This document shows, in pieces, positions 55,340 to 64,000 of a stretch of DNA of 64,000 nt. The stretch is from the NCBI GenBank assembly GCA_017165825.1, contig CM029383.1, forward strand, positions 6,456,013 to 6,520,012, read 5' to 3'. Position 1 is the first letter of the stretch; each line of letters opens with the position of its first letter. Under the pieces are notes generated by a model that was not told where the DNA came from, ran no database searches, and saw only the letters and a program-made list of their open reading frames with translations. Source of the DNA: Hepsetus odoe. Its lineage: Eukaryota > Chordata > Actinopteri > Characiformes > Hepsetidae. The position numbers were made by a program, and so were the translations under genes.

Positions 55340-55625
55340 GGGCAACGCTCAGGTTGAACGGTTTGAAGACAGAGAAGTGATATTGCGTTGGTTTGAACAT
55401 GTACAGAAACTAGGATTGTATTGGAAGAAGGATGTTGAGGAACTACCAGGCAAGTGGAAAAGAGGAAGGACAAAGAGGAGGTTATGGATGTGGTGAGAGA
55501 GGATATGCAGGTGGTTAGTGTCAAAGAGGAAGATGCAGAGGAGCGGAAGAAATGAAGATGGAAGGAATTAAGAAATGAAGATGGCTGATTCGCTGTGGTA
55601 ACAGGAGCAGCCAAAACAAGAAGAA
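55340..55625 (+). mobile_element. RTE-like LINE 3' end, diverged
   Basis: CTCAGGTTGAACGGTTTGAA, TTGCGTTGGTTTGAACATG and GTGGAAAAGAGGAAGGACAA encode degenerate AQVERFED, LRWFEHVQ and GKWKRGRTKRR pieces. The tail is CAGCCAAAACAAGAAGAAGA. Confidence 0.85.
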
Positions 55626-55689
55626 GATGGGTAGGATGGCCCTCCCTCTTGCCCAATGACTGTATGAAGGTCTGTTGATGTAACAGTGG

Positions 55690-55935
55690 TTAGTGTCCTA
55701 GGGCGAAAGGTGGAGGAAAACCTTGGATTTTGATTCGTTCATTGATCCATCACAGGCCACAGATACACTCACACCTAGGAGGCAATTTTGCATCTCCAGT
55801 CCACTTCACATCCATGTATTTGGAATGTGATTGAAAAGCAGATCCCCAAAATGTGGTTCATCCCAAGTTGCCCCAACTGAGAATCAAACCCTTAACCTTC
55901 TCGCCATGTCACTGCTAACCACTGTGCCATCCATC
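55690..55935 (-). mobile_element. DANA/Mermaid-like SINE relic
   Basis: TCACACCTAGGAGGCAATTT, TGAGAATCAAACCCTTAACC and CACTGCTAACCACTGTGCC are diverged forms of a fish tRNA-SINE in reverse. Confidence 0.6.
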
Positions 55936-56434
55936 ATCTAAAATCCATCAGCTTTTTTTCATTTAATTTAATTCTGACAGCTCACCTACACGCAGAAATG
56001 CTGAACTGTGGTTTTTCAAAAACAAGGGTCTCAGTCCACTTCCATTAAAACCCTCGATTATCCCCCTGAGTTGTTAGTGATCAACTCCACCTGCTGACTA
56101 GCTTGATGCTACCAGCATTGGGAGAGTGAAGGATTGCACATGCTTCAATCAAATGAGGTTTTACTGCATATTTTCAAAGGGATGCTGACACGACAGGCTA
56201 AAAAAATGCTTGGAGAAATCTAAATTCAGATTTTGTAAGGTCAGAAGGCTGCAACACACCCAAGTTCAGGTGCAGACTTTATCAAACAACATTTGAAAAC
56301 TTTATCATCAGTGTATGTCAGTTGGCTGGGTGCTTCAGATTTATGAAAAAGATAACATGAAATCTAAAGAAAACTGCATTTGTTTTTGCAACTGCAAGAT
56401 TTTTTTTTTGGTGACAGTTTAGTCTGAACAAAAC
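55936..56434. other. Intronic spacer, nothing recognised
   Basis: The DNA is non-coding. Confidence 0.35.
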
Positions 56435-56710
56435 AAGCTGCACTATCTGTCCAAAAGTATTCAGACAGCCCTTCTAATGAGTGCATGACTCTTAGTTAAC
56501 CTCAGGTTACTGGCATTGGTATATAATCTCAATACAAAAGCCCTGACTAATAAGATGGGCTCTGGAGTGGCCGTCAGGAGCAATGCCCAAAGCCAGGTTT
56601 GGGCTACAGGAGAATAAAGCTAGCCAGTATTGGCTGTAGAGCAAAGAAGCTGCATGGAGTGGTGGAGCGTCCTGTACCTTTGGAATGAACTGAAGTGGCC
56701 AAAACTAATC
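56435..56710. mobile_element. Probable non-autonomous Tc1-type relic
   Basis: A terminus-like CTATCTGTCCAAAAGTATTC is followed by sequence with GATGGGCTCTGGAGTGGCC and TGGAGTGGTGGAGCGTCCTG. No opposite terminus is identified, so this is a weak call. Confidence 0.4.
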
Positions 56711-56721
56711 CTCCAGCATCA

Positions 56722-56905
56722 GTTTTCTTCTTCTTCTTCTTCTTTCAGCTGCTCCTGTTTAGGGGTTGCTACAGTGGATCGTCTGTTTCCATTTCTTCCG
56801 GTCCTCTGCATCTTCCTTCTTCAAACCGTCCACCTGCATGTCCTGTCTCACTACATCCATGAACCTCCACCTTGGTCTTCTTTTCCTCTTTCCTTGCAGC
56901 AAAGG
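56722..56905 (-). mobile_element. RTE-like LINE 3' end fragment
   Basis: A CTTCTTCTTCTTCTTTC tail is followed by CTCCTGTTTAGGGGTTGCTA, TCTTCCGGTCCTCTGCATCT and CACTACATCCATGAACCTCC, the reverse of the LINE 3' UTR and ORF end. Confidence 0.85.
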
Positions 56906-57992
56906 GAATAACTCCTCCTTATTAACAGCCTTCATTTCAGAAGAATGTGTTGATGTAGCTGAATTTCACATCAGATACAAAAACAATGTATTCTTTTCCA
57001 GCAAAGACTTCATAGAAAGACTGGATATTAATAATGCCTTTATCTGCCCACACAGGACTTGAAAATCTTATTTTTTGGCAGCCAAGTCTGCTTAGTTCCT
57101 CAGAAACCAAAGGGCAGGTATCACGGTGCTTTAGAGTTTTGTAGCAGATCCCCTTTCTGAACCTTCCACCGTGCACTGCATGCCCCTCCTGCCATTCATT
57201 GTGAAAACCACAGACCCTGCAGTAGCATACTGAGCCTGAAAGAGGCTTCTGCTAACCCTCATATTCTAACACAGCAGCCCACACCTCCTCGCACTGACAG
57301 ACATGAAGGTCAAAGCACACAGAGAAGCTGAGAGAGAGACAGAAAGAGAAAGAGAGTTTTGTAGAAAGACATATGTTTGCATCTCTGAGATCAATTAGAA
57401 AACTTTTCCGCATGTCATTCTGGTATGTATGAAACTGGCCACTGTTTCAGAAAGACCCACTTTTTCTTCCCACTAGCTGCTCACTTTGTGGCCCTAAGTG
57501 GCCCTGGACAAAGATTAGTCCTAGTTATGGCTTAGATTTTCCTTTCAGTAGAAAGTAAAGTCCAGGGCAAGGCTTTAAGCCTATCTGGAAAAGTGGTGCT
57601 ATAGGGTCGCTGTGCAAATGTACTGTCTGTTCGTTCAGTAGACTAGATATTAGAGTGCTGTACCATTCTCAGCACAGTAGTGACACTGACGAGCCAAGAG
57701 TGTTGTCAAAAACCTACCGTCAGTGAAAGTCTAGAGGATGGTATATATTGGGCTCCATTCTCATTGCAAGTTGGAGCTATAAGAGGGGGTTTTCTGAAAC
57801 TGGCCATTGAGTGTCAGGTGGGATACTAAATTGTGCCCTATGTGTACGTGTTGTGTATCTGTGTGTGTTTGTTTGTGCGTCTGTCCACTTGTGGACTGAG
57901 GATGTGTCCAGGGAGTTTGCCCACTTTTCGCTTTACACAGTTCAGGAAAAGTGGGTGAGAATATATGAAAGTATATTATAGTTACACACACA
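56906..57992. other. Intronic spacer with old repeat relics
   Basis: At 57610-57700 a dispersed repeat is likely (TCGTTCAGTAGACTAGATAT-like, TCTCAGCACAGTAGTGACAC). At 57805-57935 a DANA-like tail relic is possible. There is no exon. Confidence 0.4.
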
Positions 57993-58890
57993 CACTTGTC
58001 CCTCTAATTTACTCATTTCTAATCCTGTCCATCCTCGTCACACCCAACAAAAATCTCTCTGACACCTCCAGCTCAGCCTCTTGTCTTTTTGACAGTTCCG
58101 TAGCTGGTCTCACTTCCATCCTGTAAACCTTTCCTTTTACTTTTGCTGGTCCCCGTCTGTCACAAATCAGTCATCCGATTCATCTCCACCCATTCCAAGC
58201 TGCCTGAACTCTCTTCTTCACCTCTCTTCCACGCTCCCCAATACTCTGAACTGTTGATTCCAAGTATTTAAATTCCACCTTTGTCACCTTTTCTCCCTAA
58301 CCATTCCTCCCTTTTGTTCATAATCATCTATTCTATCTTTGTCCTACTCACTTTCATTCCTCTCCTCTCTAGAGCAGATCTCCATCCCTCCAGGTTCTCC
58401 TCAAGCTGCTCTCTACTCTCACTACAGATCGCAATATCATCAGCAAACATCATCGTCCACGGAGATTCCTGTCTAACCTTGCCCGTCAACCTGTCCATTA
58501 CCATTGCAATCAAGAATGGGCTCAGCGCTGATCCTTGATGTAATCCAACCTCTACATATATGCATCCATCACTCCTACTGTAGATCTCACCACATTGCCC
58601 TCATAAATATCCCATACTGCTCTCACATACTTCTCTGCAACACCTCTCAAACTCCTCTTCAGGCACCCTGTCACCTGCTTTCTCCAAGTCCACAAGGGCA
58701 CAATGCAACTGCTTCTTACCTTCTTTGTACTTCTCCATCAACACCCTCAGAGCAAACATTGCATCTGTTGTGCTCTCTCTCAGCATAAAACCATACTGCT
58801 GTTCACTAATCCTCACTTTTCTTAACCTAGCTGTGTGATTCGTGAGATAACTATAATATTTTATTCTAGTATCCCTGCTGTAACTTGAAT
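57993..58890 (-). mobile_element. RTE-like LINE reverse transcriptase core, longest copy
   Basis: On the minus strand, RT segments appear in order with frameshifts. RISEQQYGFMLRESTTDAMF and VLMEKYKEGKKQLHCALVDL come first. Motif A follows as DLEKAGDRVPEEE, where the usual AYD has become AGD. Motif B is GLHQGSALSPFL, the catalytic motif C is MMFADDIAICSESREQ, and then comes ALERRGMKVSRTK. It is truncated before the C-terminal tail that other copies preserve. It ends about 100 bases upstream of the first coding wscd1 exon. Confidence 0.9.
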
Positions 58891-58986
58891 TGTTCCACCA
58901 TGAATTGTTCATCTGAAAAGATGTGAAAAAGAAGGAAAAAAATGTTTTAAACTGATTCTTTTGATGTTTTTCTTTTTCTGCTTCAG

Positions 58987-59599
58987 GCTGGATGTAATTT
59001 GTGGATATTCTTGGCAGCCAGCCCCTTCAACTCTTAAACCTCAAAGCTTTCATCTGACAAAAGATGTGGACCAGCGACAAACTGACCATGAAACAAGCAA
59101 CATCCTGTAATCTCAAACATTGATCCACTGATCCTGCAAAGAAAAAACAGCATTTGTATCTTTGTGCAAGTCGATCCTTTATCTGAAAGGATGGCTAAGA
59201 CTTTCTACAGGCTGCAACGCTTTTTAAGGCGGGCTCGCTTGCTCCTTCTTTTTCTGGGAGTAGCTTACATCATGACAGGAAGTGTCTTGTTGCTTCAGCA
59301 CTCCAGCGTGGCCTTGTTTCAGAGAAGAACTGACATGTCCTCATCTCTGCCCTTCCTGCTGGGACCCCCCAGAGCCCTTGAGGTGCCAAATGATGGCTGG
59401 CGCTACAGAAGAGCCAGAGGGATTGAAGATGTGGATAACAGTCCAATGGATCTGTCTGGCAGTAGAGCTGATCAGGAACGGTTCATGTCCCGCAACCTGA
59501 AGATCAGGCACCTCAGACGCCACTGGATCCAGGGCCGAAGGACGGACCAGGAGAGCATAACAGAGCACAGTCTATCCCACAAGGCCATCAGACATAAAG
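58987..59599 (+). CDS. wscd1: wscd1 first coding exon (5' UTR 58987-59190, coding 59191-59599)
   Basis: The acceptor TTTTTCTTTTTCTGCTTCAG ends at 58986. The start is the ATG at 59191 (context AAGGATGG), because the protein then begins MAKTFYRLQRFLRR, as in mammalian WSCD1 (MAK + F-rich/RR). It encodes 136 codons plus one base: short basic cytoplasmic tail (1-16), signal anchor LLLLFLGVAYIMTGSVLLL (about 17-35), then the lumenal stem. The donor is GTAATA at 59600, phase 1. Confidence 0.93.
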
Positions 59600-62500
59600 G
59601 TAATAGAACATCTAACCCAAAGAACATCTATCTTGACCTTGGTCAGCACATATTGCATTGTTTTACTACTGTGTTCAACAGGAACGTACATTGGTTGCTT
59701 CATAAATGACAACAAGCAGCGTGCACTTGGGGGCACTGTGCTGTACGACTTCCGCAAGATGTCCAGCTCCCTGTGTCAGGACACCTGCTCAGAGAGGTAA
59801 GATTTGAACATCCCAGCGAGAGCCGAAATGGGTCTTAAAACTAAGGATGGACAGAATGAAAGGAAACAGTGTTTGCTCAGAAGAATGCAGGCACTGTTGA
59901 GGCAGCAGTGACAGGTGGCAGAATCTGGGCAGGCACTTCTGGATCAGAGCCAGTGGTCTTGCGGAGACAGAGGTGGATCTTTTTTGTCTCCGGGGGTGGA
60001 TTTGAGGGCGGCCGGCTAAGACACTCAGCGTGCGGAGGCGGCACCAGCTGAAAGCCCTCTTAAACATCCTGACCAGCCACACAAAATGAACTGCTCCCAG
60101 GCAAATTGCCACAGATGATTAATGCTCATCCACGAAATGGAAAATATTAGGCTTTCTCTGGCCAACGGTTTTCAGCGGTGAGGCTACCCTCTGCAAATGT
60201 TACCCACTCAGAGCCACTTAACGGCAAAGGACACAGCAGATCTCATCCAGAAAGCAAAGGCAGCTTGCTTGCCCTGCCTCAGATACATAATTAATACAAT
60301 TGATACATAAATGTACTGATTTTTTTCACAGTCTGGACTGTGACTTCCCTAAGATCAGAGCAAGCTTTATGCGTTTTATCACCCGAATCCATAGTCACCC
60401 ATTTCACTCGGGAGAAAAACTAGGGCTGCAATGATCATGTTGGAAAAAAGGTTTATTTAAGGTAAGCCTTGTACGATTAAAATAGGTAGCTTTAGGGAAT
60501 CATCATCAGAAATTTATTTTTCTGATAATCTAAAAAACTGACAGTGGGGCGTTTCAGGGCAGGGTCTGTGTGAGAGTGGGATGTGAGGAGGCTTACTTTA
60601 GCAAAAGGTCGATGAATAAACAACATCAAATGCAGGTCTTTGGAAGGAAAGCAAGGGGATACGAGGACAACCATGTTTTTCCTGGTGTGCAGATAGACTG
60701 CTCTGAGACTAGCAACAACGCTGTATCTGATGCACCAGCATCTCCAAAACTGGCCTGAGAACGGTCCATCATATCAGGTCAATACCAATCAACTGACCAA
60801 TGACGAATGGTGTAGAGGGAGAGAAAGTTCACGGAGTACATATGGGACTTGTGTTAAGTTTCAGACATCAGATAAATCAGCATCTTTCCTCAGAACGAAC
60901 AGCTTGGAACAGAAAGACAATTGGACATCAGGACAAATGGACACAGTAATCACAGCCGCAAGATACAGCATAAGTCAAAGCACTGCAGTGAATACGGTCT
61001 TGATTGTAAAAGAGGGAAAAACAAGCACACAAAAACCTTTCTAGTGGTAAACAAATATTAAACATTATTTTCATCTGTAAAACACATTCAAATGTCTGAT
61101 TAGGATAGGCAGCTAGATAAAGGGAGGATAGATGGATGGATGGATGGATGGATAGATATAGATATTTAAGCAAACAACTTAAAATATAAAAAATATTGCT
61201 GTCATGATTTTTTGCAAAATTGAAAGTGACTGTCATTGTGGAACACAGCAGAACACAGAGAACCACGGCAAAATGCATCCTCTATATTTAACCCACACGT
61301 CCCGCGTCAGCAGTGGGCAGCCCGGGGAGCAGTGATGGGGACAGTACCTTGCTCAAGGGTAACATCCTGGTCTGGGATTCAAACTCACAACCTTCCAATC
61401 CTGGAAGTAACTGACATTTCAGAAAACATATACATATTTATGTATATGAGTGTGCAAAATTTATGCAAAAAGCACTGTCATATCTTATTTGTTGCTAAAT
61501 GTGTTTCGTGATAATACTGCTGAAATTCAACACTTGCAGCATTGATTAATATTACTATTTTCATTTTTAACAATTGGTTCTATTAAAGCTTGTGCCCTTG
61601 GAAACTTTTATGTTCGCTGTGAGTTGGGACTCCTTGGCTGGAAACCCCTGCTTTAGAAAGCAATCTTTTCTGACTCTCCATGAATAAATGAATTTTAATA
61701 AACAAAGAAATCTCTTATAGCCCTGAGCCATTCAATATGCTAATCTCGTCATTGAACTTTTAACCTTATAAATCAAACGGAAAGATACACACGTGCCCCT
61801 TCATGCTACAAGTAATACAAATAACTCCGTCTGCTATAATAGCCACATGCACAATTCTCCAAAAGGTAAGGAGTTTGATGTGTTTTCTAACTGGTTTCCA
61901 ACATAAAATCAAATCTGTGACACGTCCCATGTGTGTGTGTCTTGGTTTATGTTTGTTGAGTCTGTTCATCTCATGTTCATCCATGTCTACTCCTTGTGTC
62001 AGGTGACCCTAGTTGTGACTATAAGCACCCACGTGTGCAAGTCTGTCCTCACTGGCTGTCTGTTTTAAGCTTTTATCATCAGTTGTCTCCTGCCATGATC
62101 TGTTGCTGTGCGTTGCTGCTGTTGTGAATTTCTTGGTCTCTGTTTGGAAGTACCATTGCCTCAGCACTTAGTCCTTATTCCTATGAGCTCTGTCCTGATT
62201 TCATGTAAGTCTGTGTTTCAGTTTATAGGCTAGTTTTCCGTAGTTCATGTTTTAGGACCAAAGTGAATTTTAAATTAACAACTACATCCTGCTGCCTCCA
62301 AATCCAGGCGGAATAACCAGCCAGACTCACATTCAGTGGTACTTAGACGCAGATTATAAGCGACACCCGACACAAGGAGGAGACATGGATGAACATCAGG
62401 CTAACAGCGGGGCAGGAAGACACGCACCAGCACATGATAAACAAAGACACGAGGAGGCATGTGAGGCAGGTGATGTCATTACAGACTTTAGTGAATGTAT

Positions 62501-63835
62501 AGGGAAGTGAAGTGAAAGTGAAGTGAAGCATGATGAAATACACCCCACACACACCGTGCAGCCATATCCAGCGCCAAGGGAACAGTGATGGCGACGGTAT
62601 CTCCCTCAAGGGTACCTCAGGGCAACCTACTTGTCTGGGAGTGGAACCTACAACCTCATGATCTTGGGACGTCCCTAACCACTAGGCCATAGATTATTAT
62701 AGATTACCGCTCTGCAATAACTGACTACTAAATCTGATGTAAGATAAATAAATAAAAATATATCTGAAATGTAAATAAGGGTGTCTGTAGTAGTTTTTTG
62801 CTTTCGGAAAATGAAATGTGGAAATAAATTAAAGCCTCTTTAGCAACTGCAGCCCAGATCTGTTCTAGATATTACCTGAAGGAGCTGTGCATGAATACAA
62901 ATATCTCAAAGTCCGCGTAATGTTCGACTGAGCCTGTGTGTGAACAGAGTGATGGTAGATTTTGGAAAAAATGAACGTTGCTGAGGTCATGAGTTGATGC
63001 TCCTGCAGAAGAAAACAAACATTGGTGGGAGAAAAAGAAAGACATTTGCACAAAGGCGCAAATGAAAATGTCTGTTTGGAGAGACGAGGAGACTGTAAAT
63101 AGGACCAATGCCAGAATCATCAGATAAATTCAAGGAATGATGAGACACTTAGTTGTCTGTGAGCAAATTAGGAAGCAGCTGCATGAGTGTGACTGTGTCA
63201 GGTGAAAAAAAAAGTCTAACCACATAGTTTAGGTAACACATGTTCATATGGCAGTGTTGCAGTAATTAATATGCTACGAACAAAATTTTAATTGTTTAAT
63301 TTGAGGCTGTGATGTCTGAGACGGACTGTAATTATACCTGCAGACCTGCACGAATGTCTTGAGCCTCATTTCTTTATATTTTGTAGGAAAACAACACCTG
63401 TAAAACATACCAGAATACATGTGCAGAGAGTTTGTGTGATTCTAACCAGGTAGAATAATCAGTATTTGGTATGACCACCAATTCTTCAGCACAGCCTGAA
63501 CTTTCTTAAAGTTCCAGAAATTTTTCTCCAGACTCCTTGAAGGACATTCCAAAGCTCTACTTTGGATGTCGGTCCTAATAAAAGTGCATGAGGCAGGTGA
63601 TCACTGAGAGTAAATGCATATATTCTTTTTATTTATTTATTTTTTTGCAGTGGCTACCAGTTTGCAGGTCTGGAGTACGGGACAGAGTGTCACTGTGGCA
63701 ACCAGATTCGGGCTCCGCAGGCCCGGAATGAGGACTGTAACCTGGACTGCAGGGGGGAAAAGGGCTCACTGTGTGGTGGCGTGGCCCGACTATCAGTCTA
63801 CAGGGTGGAGGAGAGGCTCCCTGGTCACAGGAGAT
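59191..63835 (+). CDS. wscd1: WSC domain-containing protein 1, 5' part of gene (window ends inside it)
   Basis: Coding parts seen are 59191-59599, 59682-59796 and 63651-63835, with phases 1, 2 and 1 matching across the junctions. This gives about 236 of the roughly 575 residues expected from the human protein. Layout is N-terminal signal anchor, variable basic stem, then a complete first WSC domain (about residues 137-225) from GTYIGCF to the GEKGSLCGGVARLSVYR end, with eight cysteines in the usual order (GCF, LCQ, TCS, ECH, HCG, DCN, DCR, LCG). The second WSC domain and the C-terminal sulfotransferase-like domain must lie beyond the window. Family knowledge: type II Golgi-type membrane protein; recent work proposes that WSCD1/2 are sialate O-sulfotransferases, which I recall but cannot check. 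The promoter is inferred near 52.8-53.1 kb. Confidence 0.93.
59682..59796 (+). CDS. wscd1: wscd1 second coding exon (first half of WSC domain 1)
   Basis: The acceptor TGTTCAACAG ends at 59681. The translation is (G)TYIGCFINDNKQRALGGTV then LYDFRKMSSSLCQDTCSE, and it lines up with human [20 protein letters not shown]. The donor GTAAGA starts at 59797, phase 2. The upstream intron is only 82 bases. Confidence 0.95.
59797..61221. other. wscd1 intron, no named repeat
   Basis: The intron between coding exons 2 and 3 spans 59797-63650. This first part shows no clear repeat apart from a GGAT/GATA run at 61128-61160. Open frames here are chance. Confidence 0.5.
61222..61408 (-). mobile_element. SINE family A copy, internally deleted
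   Basis: AAGTGACTGTCATTGTGGAA, GCCCGGGGAGCAGTGATGGG and TACCTTGCTCAAGGGTAACA are present. The head is incomplete. This is the first family A copy after a 19-kb gap. Confidence 0.88.
61925..62465. repeat. Foldback (inverted-repeat) element in wscd1 intron
   Basis: The left arm TCATGTTCATCCATGTCTAC/TCCTTGTGTCAGGTG (61971-62005) pairs with CACCCGACACAAGGAGGAGA/CATGGATGAACATCA (62364-62398), about 30 of 33 positions matching. Weaker pairing extends outward (GTGTCTTGGTTTATG with CATGATAAACAAAGACAC) and inward (GACTATAAGC with GATTATAAGCG). The central part has LTR-like texture ending AACTACATCCTGCTGCCTCC. It may be an LTR-derived or foldback element. Confidence 0.7.
62513..62692 (-). mobile_element. 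SINE family A copy
   Basis: AAGTGAAAGTGAAGTGAAGC, TCCCTCAAGGGTACCTCAGG and CCCTAACCACTAGGCCAT are visible. The tail is followed by shortened body sequence. Confidence 0.88.
62693..63650. other. wscd1 intron end, nothing recognised
   Basis: Intronic DNA ends in the acceptor ATTTATTTTTTTGCAG at 63635-63650. Confidence 0.5.
63651..63835 (+). CDS. wscd1: wscd1 third coding exon (second half of WSC domain 1)
   Basis: The translation after the shared Ser codon is GYQFAGLEYGTECHCGNQ, IRAPQARNEDCNLDCRGEKG, SLCGGVARLSVYRVEERLPG. It aligns with human YAGLEAGAECYCGN and CKGEKGSVCG. The donor is GTGAGT at 63836 after AGAT, phase 1. The following intron runs to the window end. Confidence 0.95.
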
Positions 63836-64000
63836 GTGAGTGTGCCTGAGGATGCTGAATAAGATCCTTGATAGGGCCGATCATGTTCACAGTGTAAGAC
63901 GTGTATCACAATATTAAGGTTTTGGGCTGGAATGGATGAGAGGAAAAGAAGTGCCAAAAAGGCAATGAAAACGGTGAGGTTTAGCCTCTGCCTCTTTGCC

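Noticed and set aside
59797..63650. Additional coding exon of wscd1 inside this intron
   Set aside because: The WSC domain continues directly from 59796 to 63651 with matching phase and length against the human protein, so nothing is missing.

Overview
This is a 64 kb piece of a vertebrate nuclear genome, almost certainly a ray-finned fish. Gene density is low, there are spliced exons with GT/AG borders, and there is no operon structure. The interspersed repeats are fish-typical: tRNA-headed SINEs, RTE-like and L2-like LINE relics, Tc1/mariner relics and MITEs, and long GATA/GACA tracts. I cannot name the species. An otophysan (catfish/characin-type) fish is only a guess from the SINE style.

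Two genes are secure. bhlha9, a single-exon limb/fin-bud bHLH transcription factor, is complete at 542-1408 (+). wscd1, a type II Golgi membrane protein with WSC domains and a sulfotransferase-like domain, starts near the right side and runs off the end (+). I place its non-coding first exon and CpG-rich promoter near 52.8-53.16 kb. Its first three coding exons lie at 58987-59599, 59682-59796 and 63651-63835. Both human orthologues are on 17p13, so the pairing fits loose conserved synteny. Two other open stretches with plausible splice borders (5510-5675 minus, 16265-16489 plus) are reported as unidentified candidate exons.

The roughly 51 kb between the genes is non-coding. At 1.6-5 kb a direct duplication is split by a SINE. 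From 5 to 36 kb there are many SINE copies, mixed with RTE relics, a solo LTR with intact target-site duplication, Tc1 relics and stretches that look like conserved non-coding DNA (AT-rich homeodomain/octamer-type words, no repeat signature). At 32.2-32.9 kb lies a GATA/GACA (Bkm-like) tract. At 40.0-41.0 kb is a purine-rich minisatellite with 26/52 bp periodicity. At 41.7-45.9 kb three related palindromic Tc1/mariner-type MITEs cluster, two of them carrying the same ~69 bp minisatellite in opposite orientation. From 47 to 52.7 kb come a pyrimidine tract, likely conserved non-coding DNA, an L2 LINE 3' end and scattered GGTTGCCA-type repeats. wscd1 intron 1 holds a 53 bp higher-order minisatellite, a GA tract and several RTE fragments.

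No CRISPR array, operon, phage or bacterial-type system is present. The most interesting material is (i) the possible fin/limb regulatory landscape beside bhlha9, (ii) modular SINEs that share one head with different tails, including a tail shared with an L2 LINE in the same window, and (iii) the minisatellite-carrying inverted MITE pair. All conservation statements are inference from sequence texture, because no alignment could be run.
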